Below, piece by piece: positions 46,767 to 57,738 of a stretch of 64,000 nucleotides of DNA. The notes under the pieces are model-generated. The model saw only the letters and a list, made by a program, of their open reading frames with translations, was not told the DNA's origin and searched no databases. The translations under genes and the position numbers were made by a program. The DNA is taken from the NCBI GenBank assembly GCA_032622095.1, contig CP136066.1:199352978-199416977 (forward strand). The letters are read 5' to 3'. How positions within the stretch are numbered: the first letter of the stretch is position 1; each line of letters starts with the position of its first letter. Source of the stretch: Siphonodentalium dalli (taxonomy: Eukaryota > Mollusca > Scaphopoda > Gadilida > Siphonodentaliidae).

Positions 46767-48233
46767 TTGGTGAACGGCCAACAGCATCATTCTCTTGACA
46801 CACTGCGGGCCAATTTATCGCCGTGTTTCAAATCTCACCTACCAAGTTGCAAATATTGACATAGTGACATATTAAGATATCGTATGTCCACGGGACACAT
46901 CTAATAAGATGCTACGTATCACATTACTCATATGTACACATTTTCAACTCCAACAATCCAACAGTTTGGTTGCCTTTAGATACTATACTGTATATATGCA
47001 ATAATTATCTGTGCTCTTTTAAGACATCTGACATGAACTTGACCTATCTAATAACGCTCCCCGAGTATAAACAACCTTTCAGCTTCAGTGATCCAGCCGT
47101 GTGGTTGCCTATACGCGGACAAACAAACATAAAAATAAACAAACAAACACAATTATTAGTTTCGCCTCATTATGAATCGATAATGTCATTAAACTGTTCT
47201 CATTTTCAGCACATTATCGAATCAAATGAGGCGATTCTAAGCAGATTATCTACCAAAAACAAGTTCTTTTATAAGCAGATAATGTGCTGGTTTTTGGGAG
47301 AACAGGAAAGATAACACAGAAAAGCAATGGTAATTTCGGTTTAACATCTACTCGTGTTGGTAAACTGCGAGACCCAGGTGAAATATAAACAGTTTCAATA
47401 TTGTTATCACCGTTTGGGCGAAATGATCACGTGATACCATTTCAGAGAAGGCAGATGCAAACCCCGACCTGGGCGGACTGGACACAAGTCTGGCTTAATT
47501 ATTTTCGTGCCTAAAAGACGCCGACAAAATACATGAATAACGAAACGGTAGTTTTTTTTATAATGTGGCAACATAATTATCCTCGTACAAATATTGGACC
47601 TAAATATTTATATCATGCCATGAATCTCTTGTGTAAAAATATTGTATTCCAATCAAAAACATATATAAACATTTGACATACATTTTACAGGAGTAATAAA
47701 GTAAATATTCTCTATTGATTGGAAAGGGGATTAAACAACAAGCCCAAGGGCTTTTGTTAAGTTTGCTCTTGAATCTCTACTCTTCGCTACGCACATAATG
47801 AGGACATATTCCACCAGTAGAAAACCTTGGAACAGTTAAAAAAAAAAATGTATAGGGAACCTTATAAAGTCGAACAAATAACGCGGACCCTGGACCGATT
47901 TCAACCAGATTTGGTGTGGTATTCAGCTTATACTCGATCAATGTTTCCGTTAATGTACTTCAGACAACAAATGTCCACTACAATAGGATCGCCGACAGTT
48001 AAGCCAGGGTGAATGTATTTATAGTAGTTCAACTTTGAATAGTAGTTTTTAAAGAAATCGTAGGGTAGCGCACGGTAGATCGTGCCATGAAGCTCTACTC
48101 TGGCTAACGCCCGTAGAGATCATATTCCACCCAGTACAAATCCTTGGGACATTCTGAAGTTTTGGTAGGGAATATTGAGGATATAGAGAAACTAAACTAA
48201 TAAAGAAATAGAATCTATCTGAAGAAGTTTCTA
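46767..48233. other. No gene; scattered repeat pieces
   Basis: 47190-47235 (CTCATTTTCAGCACATTATC) is the reverse complement of part of 52703-52735, and 47150-47290 contains further TCGATTAATG-type words shared with 52700-52910, suggesting a common MITE. 47780-47850 and 48095-48160 share ATTCCACC-AGTA-AAA-CCTTGG. The plus frame 46970-47314 covers these repeats and has no domain. Confidence 0.5.
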
Positions 48234-48340
48234 AGCAGAATGAGGTCCCCAGGGAGTGCATTTAGTGATGCAGCCCGTTATGCGGGATAGCGTCACTAAA
48301 TTCGCCCCATGGGGACTTCATTCTACAAATGACAGGCATA
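48234..48340. mobile_element. Small foldback MITE, family M1, copy 1
   Basis: AGAATGAGGTCCCC ... TTTAGTGATG is followed by its mirror GTCACTAAATTCG...GGGGACTTCATTCT. The family recurs at 51085-51195 and 55519-55767, each with the flanking word TTTGC/CAAATGACAGG. Confidence 0.85.
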
Positions 48341-49245
48341 CTAAACTCAGGCTTGCCCGTCACTATTGTTTTTGGTGTTGTGTGCTTGGCCGTGTTCACA
48401 TACTAATAAATTAAACGGGCATTTCGACTCAGAAGCTAGATTTTGTCATAAAACTGTTGATAAAATACAAATTGAAACATTATAAGACATGAGCTTAGTA
48501 CGGCACATAGACAGCAATCTGAAAAACTGAATATGATCTTATGCAAACATTTTGGCATCATTTTACCTCATTGGGAGTAATTTCCAAAAATGTCTAAATT
48601 CTACTTTTGCATAAAATAAAATCTTATTTTGTGGGCGTACGTTCTACATCGTTTTAAAAATGCCATTGAACCGCTCCAGGATCCAGCTTCCACTTCAAAA
48701 TTCATGTCATTAGAACGAGAACAGATTTGTCTGCGAGAACTTGGGACCTTGATCATCATCAGCCTCGAATCTTCTTTAATATGCATAAGCAGACATCTTC
48801 CTCTTTCTTTTTTACACCCATACATTTATGTACTACCTTCATTATGATGGGAAATTATATGAAGGATAAGCCAATATTTCTTTCACTATACTTATGTTGA
48901 CAAACGGAAAGGCCTTATGTTCCGTCAGTCAGTGCTCCATTCTGACTTGTTATTGTCATTCCAGATAGTTAGGTGTAATTTTCGTTGAGCCGGACAGATA
49001 TTAATTGTGAGACAACGTATCTGTATACATATTGGTCAACCTGTAACACTATTGTTTTGGTGTGGATGTGTTTGGCCGTATTCACACACTTATACATCAG
49101 CCGGTCATGGTTTGTATGCCTTTCAATATAAACGCTAGAATGTACCAGAAAATGAACACAAAATAGCTTATAAAATTCATCCTAACCAAAGCTAACTGCG
49201 TGAGAAATCAAAAATCTATGTAGTTCCACATGTAGTGATTCTGCC
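48341..49245. other. No gene seen
   Basis: Two similar phrases (TTGTTTTTGGTGTTGTGTGCTTGGCCGT at 48368 and ATTGTTTTGGTGTGGATG...GGCCGT at 49050) show a local duplication about 680 bp apart. No domain or RNA recognised. Confidence 0.55.
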
Positions 49246-49830
49246 GATCTTGCCAGGGGGGGGGGGGGGGGGGGGGGGGTCGGAAAAAAAATTCAGGCAC
49301 GTATGGCATTTTTTCCCTTTCGATCATTTTTTGTACCCACCCACCCCCACCGCCAAATTTTTTTCCGTTTTCGGCAGTTTTTTCCGACCATTTTTTGACA
49401 CCCACCCCCCTTTTAACACTAAAACAGAGATTTGCGGGGGGAAATTCACTGTAAACAGCTGTATATGAATTTCTGTGCATACTATTTATCATGGATGTTA
49501 ACATGGACATGTAAATAGGAATGAGTAATTTTGAGGTCATTCGGCCAAAAAAACATGGCTGCCAGCGGCCATCTTGGATTTCAAAATTTGCAACAAAATA
49601 CAACACGATAACTGCCTGCAGTCAGTTTACCAGTTAGAATTACATTATTTCTCTCATTCAAACTGATTCAAAGTGGTTTTGAAGCCCAACTCATTGCCAA
49701 AACACTAAAAACAAGCAGGAATTATTTTTTTTAGTTGCGGAAAAAATTGCTTGTTGGTGGCTTTGACCACCCACCCACCCCGGCATACGTGCCGGAAGAA
49801 TTTTTTTCACCCCCCCCCCCTGATCTTGCC
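49246..49830. mobile_element. MITE of 567 bp with poly-G/poly-C termini and 9-bp target duplication
   Basis: GATCTTGCC stands at 49246-49254 and again at 49822-49830. The element (49255-49821) starts AGGGG with a 24-bp G-run (49256-49279), then GAAAAAAAATTCAGGCACGT. It ends with the mirror ACGTGCCGGAAGAATTTTTT and a C-run. A central CGGCCATCTTGGATTTC is present. No coding capacity. The 9-bp duplication fits Mutator-like elements; an 8-bp hAT reading with a CAGGG end is also possible. Confidence 0.7.
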
Positions 49831-50781
49831 TGTAAATGATATGCAATTATATCTTAAGAATCAATAATACAGGTATTTTTTTAAAGGCAAATATTACAAG
49901 CACCGTTACATGTGGAACTAAATAAATTTTATACCTCATGTCGTTAGTTTTTTTGGTAAAGATTCATTTATACGCATGTTGCCGTTAAAATTCTGGCGCC
50001 ATATATATTTTAGGACGAAATATTAATGCCCGCAAAGCATACCAGGCAAATACCAATTCAAATACAAATCATTCAGACGATCCGTATAACAGAACGATAA
50101 AACACAGTCCACATTTAATATATTCAATTTTCTGATATATTGCATTCTGGAATTAAACGTTTGATGAGCACAATTTAGATATTGTGACAAACATTACACG
50201 AAGATTTATGTATTTTCACCAAGTGAAAACAATGAGACTACATGTTGACGCTTTGGTGTCTCAGTCAAGGTTCGCATATGATCCGTCGTTTTCGTCAGAT
50301 AAAGACTGGAATTGTTTGGAATCGAACCAAGCAATCCACTCATGACGTCACTGACTGATTGACGTATCAGATTGTATCAGCCAATCAAATGTAACAAGGT
50401 AAAATTACAACGGATGATTTCTTGTCCACGTCTGCATATAGTCTACATAATTATACATGTAGTCAGCATCGTTATCGATTACCGAGAAACATAGCAGAAA
50501 TAGTTCTGCTAATACAGACACTGACTGACGCCAGCAATCCATATTATACACAAGATTCCTCCGCAGCATGGCTCTTTATGATAGTGGGATCTAGTCTAAT
50601 CTGCCGGAGAGAGCTGTATTCCCAAACAATCTGTAATGAGGAAACGAGGAGTGTATCCCATACAATTATTCACAATAAAGAACGTATGGCATTACTGTTT
50701 CTGTGGAACTTGGAATTAGTTATGATTTGAATTTTATCTTATTTAACCCTTTCTTTACTAAATATTCCTTGACAAGTTGTA
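49831..50781. other. No gene seen
   Basis: AT-rich. The plus frame 50422-50730 has no recognisable domain, signal peptide or splice context. Confidence 0.5.
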
Positions 50782-50970
50782 CAGTAATGCCCTAAGTAAT
50801 CGACTCTTTAACCGCAGCATAATTATGGGTAACTTTTCAGGATTTAGTCGGAAATATGGCTTGTTGCCATTCATCGGAAAGCTCTCCCCGAGCCATATGT
50901 CCGTCCAAATCCTGAAAAGTTACCCATACTTCTGCTGTGGTTAAAGAGTCGATTACTTAGGGCATTACTG
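50782..50970. mobile_element. Hairpin MITE, 189 bp
   Basis: The left arm begins CAGTAATGCCCTAAGTAATC and continues with GACTCTTTAACCGCAG, ATGGGTAACTTTTCAGGATT. The right arm is its near-exact reverse complement, ending GGGCATTACTG. The unpaired centre is about 50 bp. No convincing target duplication. Confidence 0.85.
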
Positions 50971-51084
50971 TCGTAGGAAAATGTTCCGATAGTAAACAAA
51001 CGAATATCGAGCCTACAATTAATAGGAGTCATTCTGCACTTGTATCAAGCCTAATTTCTCATAGCTCAAGCAAGCAAATAGTGT

Positions 51085-51195
51085 GCCTGTCATTTGCAGA
51101 ATGAGGTCCCCAGAGGATGAATTTAGTGATGCTATCCTGCAAATGGGCTAGCTTCACCAAACTCACCATCTGGTGACATCATTCTGCTTAGGCTT
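51085..51195. mobile_element. Small foldback MITE, family M1, copy 2
   Basis: CATTTGCAGAATGAGGTCCCC ... TTTAGTGATGCTA, mirrored by TAGCTTCACCAAACTCACC...CATTCTGCTTAGG. More diverged than the 55519 copy. Confidence 0.8.
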
Positions 51196-53269
51196 CAATT
51201 GCTATGGGAAACCTCGGAACAGATTGACGCTATAGTCCATACGTAGTTAGCGTCCGACTACATGTACTTTACCCATTTATAAATTCGCGCAGTAACATGT
51301 TTTCACACATCGATGGATGTGCGATCTTAAACTGAACGACAAATACTACAACTTCCAATTCGACCGAATATAAAGGAATAAGAGGGTTATGGTAATGAGT
51401 AATATATCCCGGAAGATACATACGCTTTAGACATATGGGATCAAAGGCGCCTCTCCCATAACATTCCGCTGGTCGCGTGACTCATTTGTACCAATTTTCG
51501 TACATATCTTAAATTAAATTGGATTAAATTGGTTGAAACTATGCTGCGTCTCCACGAATGTGGGTGTGTGTTGTCAATTTGGATATAATATTTGTAAAAA
51601 TAACTACTCTGAGCAAGTTTATCCTCCATTTCTATGTGATCACCCTACCGGGGTGTTTCACATCACTTTAATATCTTGATGTCCTATAGCGTCTGTAATA
51701 TCTACACATCGATTAACACAAATAAATTTATTTAAATTGGTTGAAATTACGATGTGTCTCCACGCCAGGACATTGTGAATGGTTTAACGACATTCGACGT
51801 ACATACGGTTTTTGTATATATAAAGGTTATTTTTGTTTAGCTATGTTTTGTGTACACCTACATAGGTTATTAGTGATGACAGACAGTTCGCTTGAAATTA
51901 TTATTTACTGAAGATGTATTATACAAACTAACCAAAGTTACTATATCGAATTATATTAATATACATGTACAATCAACAGGGGTGTCAATAATCACTTTAA
52001 CTCGTGGAGCGAAACATACACAAATAGTGTAAATCATTGACAAGTGCGTGGCAATAGGAAAGTTGGGGGGGGGGTCACATTCCCTTTTTGCTAAAATAAA
52101 ACTTCATCATTTAGAAATGTTTTGCCGGACACAATATTAGTTGGATTAGGTCGATTTACCAATGGACAGGGTGTGGTTGTGAAAGGTAAATTTCTCCAAT
52201 CGTTTGCCAGTGAGCCTCTGCTGGCAAATTACACCATTGAGGTGCAACACGAAGCTAGCACTTGTTGGACTTTCGGGACTGGTCAGTCGAATTTGTATCC
52301 AAGTAGGCACTCGCAGTCACGACCCCCTCGCCACATCACCGCAAGTATAAGGCGATGGTCCACACACGACATGTAGTTCTTGTTAGTAAATTCACACAAT
52401 TTCATCACATAATATAATATATATCCCCATCTCCCCAAATTCAGATGTGGTACAATTTCAGATAAAAGATAGGTTGATTTTGAATTATTGTTTAAAATAT
52501 AATTTAGTGTGATATTTGTTTTTAAGACCAAAAGTGGAATATGTTCCTACGTCTCGACTTTTTGGACTGAAATTGGCATTAGATTACAGATGTTCAACGT
52601 CAACAGTTAGATGTTTCCAGCCTATCCTCTCGAAAACCCGCACATTATTTACTTATAATACAACTATTATTATGTACGTATATAATCTGCCTAGAATTGC
52701 CTCCTTTTGATTCGATTATGTGCTGAAAATGAGAGCATTCTAGTCACATTATCAACTGATAATGAGGCGAATCAAAGTCATTTACGTGCGGACAATGACA
52801 CAAATAAGCCAACTCACGACTTTTCACAAAGTGTTTTCATTGTGGCCCGCGCCATAAAACAAAATAACGGATATGATCCATTATCTGCTTATTTCAGAAT
52901 CAAATAATCACATTATGGACCTAGTTCACACTATAGATCGAATATGTGCGTATTTGCGCAAGGATATGTCGAATTATCAGTTGAATAATATCCAACCAAG
53001 AGGTGGTGAAATGGAATTTCGCCGAACCTTGGAAATTTCTGTATGGCTTGTTCCAACAAGGAGTGCGGTCGGAAATTACAAGCTTGACAGGCCAACGAGC
53101 AACGTCCATTTAAACTGCTCAAACCAGAGACTACACATGCTGATTCAATGTGCACCACGACGGAGGCCACCGAGTAACGTCCCTTACACTACTCAACCCA
53201 GAGACCACACATGCTTCAATGTTGAACCAATAACCATTCCAAGACTGGAGATTCCTGAAATTTAGCGAA
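51196..53269. other. No supported gene
   Basis: 51520-51560 and 51725-51765 share AAATTGG(T)TGAAA and GTCTCCACG (local duplication). A G-run lies at about 52065-52075. Plus frames 52122-52376 and 52873-53265 are open but show no recognisable domain. In the latter, GAGCAACGTCCATTTAAAC and CGAGTAACGTCCCTTACAC form a short tandem duplication. Confidence 0.5.
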
Positions 53270-53488
53270 ATCCCTGCGGCAATGTATACTTATATATATT
53301 GGAGTGTCCCATAAGAAGCCTTTCATATATAAGAGAATACATTGTCCTAACAATGTTTACCTTGACCTTGTAAGCCAGTCCATGCTCTCATATGCGAGGC
53401 TCCCTATGGGAGATTCGCATATATAAGAATTCACTGGCACGTGATCTATAATGCTGGACCAGCGCAGCTTCAGTCATTAAAGGGTTAA
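53270..53488. mobile_element. piggyBac-like MITE, family M2, eroded copy
   Basis: The right end AAAGGGTTAA (TTAA at 53485-53488) and subterminal GCGCAGCTTCAGTCATTAA match the element at 63031-63250. So do the internal words ATATAAGAGAATACA, CTTGTAAGCCAG and GCATATATAAGAA. The left TTAA end has been lost or mutated. Confidence 0.65.
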
Positions 53489-53819
53489 AGAGCAGCCACC
53501 CGTAGCTGATCCCCCTTTATGGATCTCCTATATTTCAGTGCAATTCTCAAGGACTTACTTTCTGTGTGGTGTCCTTGATCCGTTAGGAAAGTACTGTAGT
53601 TTCCATGGCTATGACCAATCGTGTGCTATTTCGGGTGAAGATTGTTGCTATACCGTCTGCTTATATCTTCTTCGATCCCATTTAAGTTGATGCCAAACAA
53701 ACGCGATATCTGAAGCGAGAAACTCGACATTCGCAGGTTAGTGGTCGCTGTGATGAATACATTATAAATATGTATAGATATATGTTTGTGTACTAAATTA
53801 ATTTTACTAAACGCTCTTC
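53489..53819. other. No gene seen
   Basis: Unique-looking sequence between the MITE and the local duplication. Confidence 0.5.
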
Positions 53820-55390
53820 TACTTGAGCGATGTCGGTTTTAAGTTGTTCGTTCGTGCAAACAATATATTTTCTTGAAAATGAATTTGCCCTTGATGTAGT
53901 TATACAATGCCGTCGAACATTATGGAGAATGAAACTCAAAATAATTAGATTCAGAGGAAATAAGGCAGGCAACATATCGTATGTATATGGCTTATAAAAT
54001 GAGCATCTAATTTAAAGATTGTGTTGTATCAACAGAAAAACATCAACGTAATGTTAGATAAGTAAGACTTACGGAATGCTGAAAAAGAAATCTGAAACGT
54101 AACACATATCAAGCAAAATAGAACTGAATGAGCTTTATTGATAACTTTGAGCAATCACTCAGAAATTCAGTTATCATATTCTAATAGAAGACACAAGGTC
54201 GTATAAAATATAACATACTATAACATTTTCCTGTATAACTCATAAAAGGAATTTGTCTGACGTAAACAATAAGCTACTTGCAAATCGACATAAACACGAA
54301 TTTGAGAGAACTTTCAAAAAGAACACTTAGTCATTTGGAAATGAGAAGTCAGTATTATTGTGTCGCTAATTACCTATTGAATTTACTAAATTAAATGCAT
54401 ACCGTACGATATAAAGTTTATAATATATCCTGTGTCTAATGCATTCCGTACAATATAAAGTTTATAATATATCCTGTGTCTGATGCATACCGTACAATAT
54501 AAAGTTTATAATATATCCTGTGTCTGATGCATACCGTACAATATAAAGTTTATAATATATCCTGTGTCTGAAAATGACGTTCATGAATAAGAACACTGCT
54601 CTTGTTTAAGATTTATGTTTTAACCTAATACATAATTATAAGGAAGTAAAATTTAAAAAGTTTTCAATTTACTTGTTAGTGCAAACAATATATTTTCTTG
54701 GAAATTTAACTTGCCCTTGATGTAGTTACACAATGCGGTCGTAACATTATGGAGACAGAAAGTCAACATGATGCGATTATAAAATGAGGGTCTAATATAA
54801 AGATATTTTTTTTCTCAAAAGTAAAAAAACATCGACGTAATGTTAGAGGTACCGGTACTGGTTTGACGGTAAAATTATATACTGCATACTAAGTAAGACT
54901 TACGGAATGCTGAAAAGGAAATCTGAAACGTAACACATATCAAGCAAAATAGAACTGAATGAGCTTTATTGATAACTGTGAGCAATCACAGAAATAGAGT
55001 TCCCATATTGTAATAGAAGACACAAGGTCATATAAGATAGAAAATATTATAGAATTAACGCCAGTTTTCCTATGTCTTTCGATAATTTCTGATATATCGA
55101 TATGTATTCATAAAATTAATTTGTCTGACGTAAACTTTAAGCTACGACTGCAAAAAATAGAAATATTAAAAAAAAGAACACTTAGCCATTGGAAAATGAG
55201 AAGTCAGTATTATTGTTTCGCCAATTGCCTACTGAATTTATTAAACGATGTGCATAGCGTATAATTTATAATTTATTTAATATTCTGTGTCTGAAATTGA
55301 CATACATGTATAATCACACTACTCGTGTTTACGAGCACTAATTTTTAAACTTAATACATAATTATAAGGACTTAAAATAAACATGTGTAC
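53820..55390. repeat. Direct duplication of about 830 bp
   Basis: 53850-54600 and 54680-55300 are collinear: GCAAACAATATATTTTCTTG, GCCCTTGATGTAGTTA, TAAGACTTACGGAATGCTGA, CAAGCAAAATAGAACTGAAT, AGAAGTCAGTATTATTG. The first copy has an added 44-bp array. The minus frame 53793-53975 lies across the duplicated part and has no known domain. Confidence 0.85.
54394..54573. repeat. 44-bp tandem repeat, four units
   Basis: TGTGTCT recurs at 54431, 54475, 54519 and 54563, exactly 44 bp apart. The unit contains CGTACAATATAAAGTTTATA. The corresponding place in the second copy of the duplication holds only one degenerate unit. Confidence 0.95.
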
Positions 55391-55518
55391 ACACAAAATA
55401 ATTAAGCTGGCTGAAATAATGCTGAAATAGACGCATACATGTAGTGGTGCACAGGTAAGTTCAAATAATACAATTGTGGTGGCAATCAATATGTGCGGTA
55501 CACAGTGTCGTGCTGAAC

Positions 55519-55767
55519 AAGTCTTGAAATAGTGTGTCTGTCATTTGCAGAATGAGGTCCCCAGATCGTGAATTTAGTGATGCTACCCGCATATCGAGCT
55601 AGCATCACCAAATTCACCCTCTGGGGACCTCATTCTGCTTACACCTCAGCAGAATGAGATACATAGGGTGAATTTGGTGATGCTAGCTCGCTATGCGGGG
55701 TAGCATCACTAAATTCACCCTCTGGGGACCTCATTATGCAAATGGCAGACACCCTATTTCAAGACTT
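55519..55767. mobile_element. Nested palindromic MITE, family M1, dimer
   Basis: The outer arms AAGTCTTGAAATAGTGTGTC and their mirror close a 249-bp palindrome centred at 55643. Each half is itself a hairpin: 55549-55638 (AGAATGAGGTCCCC...GGGGACCTCATTCT) and 55650-55736. It is thus an inverted dimer of the unit seen singly at 48234 and 51085. Confidence 0.9.
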
Positions 55768-55900
55768 GGTGCTGAAACATAAACATGTATTGTCAACATA
55801 GTGATGATGCATGACGGAATGAGATGATTGATTGATGTAATGTAATATCATTGCAAGTGACGTCATGTCGATTGATACATGACGTATATAAATATATTAC

Positions 55901-55994
55901 CGCAGACGACCGCCAGCGAATAGATCACGCTGACGTCAATGATTGTATTAGAAGACTTCGGGGGTGATCCGTCGTCCGTAACCACGATCGGCAC
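55901..55994 (-). CDS. Cadherin gene, exon: end of an extracellular repeat
   Basis: The minus-strand acceptor is TTAATTTCCAG and the exon starts in phase 0. It encodes VPIVVTDDGSPPKSSNTIID followed by VSVIYS. V.V.DDGSPP.SS.T.I.V.V is the typical F-G strand part of a cadherin repeat. The proposed donor GTAATA (55900-55895) leaves one base of the next codon. If it is not used, the frame runs on through a hydrophobic stretch to a stop at 55865-55863. It follows naturally after exon 57616-57738 (..ADTTLH). No DXNDN calcium motif is visible at its end, so either the next exon carries it or this linker is degenerate. The 3' border is less certain than the 5' border. Confidence 0.75.
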
Positions 55995-56339
55995 CTGGAA
56001 ATTAAAGAAAACACGTGAGATATTGTCAATTTTTGATTACTTTTTTCAATTGCATTCCCAATGGTTTGATATAAAATAAAGTACCTAAAGTGATCTATTC
56101 GTGTGCCAGTATGACGTCGCTGTGGATACGACATCTGACATCACATATAACAGTACATTGTTGGTGTAATACCACGTGAACGTGCGTTTACTAATTTATT
56201 AACTACCGAAAAGTTTATTTTGTGATATGACAAACATGTTGTTTTGGCGATGTGGCTAACGAATATTTGCCATTTTAATTAATTTCTGAATTTCCGGTCA
56301 ATATTTATGATTTTACTAATATTTATTGTTTAAAGTATA
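55995..56339. other. Intron sequence, nothing recognised
   Basis: AT-rich DNA upstream of the exon on the minus strand. Confidence 0.5.
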
Positions 56340-56515
56340 AACCAAGTAACGCCTTTACGCAATGAATGGTGTTATCTTGGCTATATTTAAAGATAAATGT
56401 TACAGTTTAAATTGAATTGCAATGACATTTCCAAGATGGCGCCGAATCAAATTCAAGAAAAGCGAACTTAGAACTACGTAACACATGCGCTGTTGGGCTG
56501 CGCCCAGCTGGTCAT
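56340..56515 (+). repeat. Dispersed repeat family S, copy 1
   Basis: Inverted relative of about 63335-63565. Shared: AATGGTGTTAT, CAGTTTAAATTGA, TTGCAAT, CATTTCC, AAGATGGCG and the GCTGCGCCCAGCTGGTC terminus. Confidence 0.8.
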
Positions 56516-56861
56516 CCTTAACAAATAGTTTAACTCTTTAAAGTGTCAACTCAAAACAGAACCTTTATTAGTTGTCCATTCTCATCCACCATCCCTAAGA
56601 GGGCATGATTTCAACCGGAAGTCAACAGCGCAATCTGCTCCGATTGCTCAAGAAATCGTAATGTTGTCTATATAACTGGTCACAGGATCAGCGTTATTTC
56701 TGCGGTCATTATTAGTAATTTAGGTTCCAGCGCCGAAATCCTATTTTTTTTTGCTATCCTCGATGAACCGTAAGCGGAATAAAACAGTACTGCGATTTTT
56801 AGATTTCGATATATGTTGTCTATATAATTTATGACAAAATCAGATTCGTTAGCTTACATAC
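56516..56861. other. Intron sequence, nothing firm
   Basis: Contains ATGTTGTCTATATAA twice (56661 and 56812) and otherwise nothing recognised. Confidence 0.45.
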
Positions 56862-56954
56862 GCCTTGCAGCCGACACCACAGGATGATAATAAAGGTAGT
56901 AATATAACCATATCCAGAGTTGGAGGCATCAACACGAAACCGCAAATCAGGCAA
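56862..56954 (-). CDS. Candidate cadherin exon (alternative or degenerate)
   Basis: Bounded by TTGAGCAG and GTATGT on the minus strand; 93 bp, phase 0 at both ends, no stop. It encodes LPDLRFRVDASNSGYGYITT and FIIIL. FRVDASNSG...TTFIIIL resembles the V.A.D.G....T..I.V strands of a cadherin repeat, the same part encoded by 55901-55994. Both could follow exon 57616-57738 in frame. The last residues (WCRLQG) fit a cadherin poorly, so it may be a decayed or alternatively used copy, or a false call. Confidence 0.4.
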
Positions 56955-56995
56955 CTGCTCAATTATGAAATCTGAAATTGTCCGTCGAAGGCTGG

Positions 56996-57615
56996 ATAGA
57001 TATTCGCATGTAAAGGCCATATATATACTCACGTGTAGAGGCCGTATATCCACTCTTATGAACAGGATGTATATACACTCACATACATAGGCTGTATAGA
57101 TGCTCGAATGTAAAGGTCATATGGGTAATCGCATGTAAAGTGAGTATAGCTAATCACATGTAAAGGTCGCATAGATACTCACATGTAAAGTCGGTATATA
57201 TACTCGCATGTAAAGGCCGTATATATACTCACATTAATGTCCGGATATATACTCACATGTAAAGTCCGTATATATACTCACATGTAAACTCCGTGTAGAT
57301 ACTCACATGTAAAGTCGGTATATATACTCGCATGTAAAGGCCGTATAGATACTCACATTAAAGTCCGGATAGATACTCACATGTAAAGGTCGTATAGATA
57401 CTCACATGTAAAGTCCGTATATATACTCACATGTAAACTCCGTATAGATACACCCACGTGTAACGGTCGTGTAGCTACTCACATGTAAAGGACACACATA
57501 TACTCACATGACTTTTTGAAAAGGATGTATATATATTCACATGTAAAGGCTGTATATATACTCACATGTAAAGGTCGTATATATACTCACAAGTAAATGC
57601 CGTATAGATACTCAC
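56996..57615 (-). repeat. 25-bp minisatellite made of splice-donor-like units
   Basis: About 25 units. On the minus strand the unit contains ACATGTGAGTATATATACG or close variants; GTGAGTAT is a strong 5' splice site. The array abuts the cadherin exon 57616-57738, whose own end reads CGACCTTGCAT|GTGAGTATCTATACG. The unit therefore resembles the last bases of the exon plus the first bases of its intron, repeated away from the exon. Units near the far end (56996-57130) are most diverged. Confidence 0.9.
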
Positions 57616-57738
57616 ATGCAAGGTCGTGTCTGCGAGCTGTTCCAGACTTGTGATGACCGTCAGATATCCATGGAATGGGTGAATATATAAGTAACGCTCA
57701 GCCACTGATCCAGCCTCGATCTCGAAGGTGTAGTTATT
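57616..57738 (-). CDS. Cadherin gene, exon: middle of an extracellular repeat
   Basis: Acceptor GATATTTCAG and donor GTGAGT (57615-57610). 123 bp, 41 codons, phase 0 on both sides. It encodes NNYTFEIEAGSVAERYLYIH and then PFHGYLTVITSLEQLADTTL-H. The pattern Y.FEI..G......I....G.L.V...LE.....L matches the central C-E strands of a cadherin repeat and has the same size and phase as exon 63650-63769. It follows exon 61055-61237, which ends ARDNDN. Calcium-dependent adhesion outside the cell is the family role. The usual DYE motif is replaced here by LEQ, suggesting weak or lost calcium binding at that site. Confidence 0.85.

Noticed and set aside
47827-48261. Short frames around 47.8-48.3 kb
   Set aside because: The region contains duplicated non-coding pieces and the peptides show no domain.
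52122-53265. Plus-strand frames of 84 and 130 codons
   Set aside because: Open but without known motifs; the second covers a small tandem duplication. Left as unassigned.
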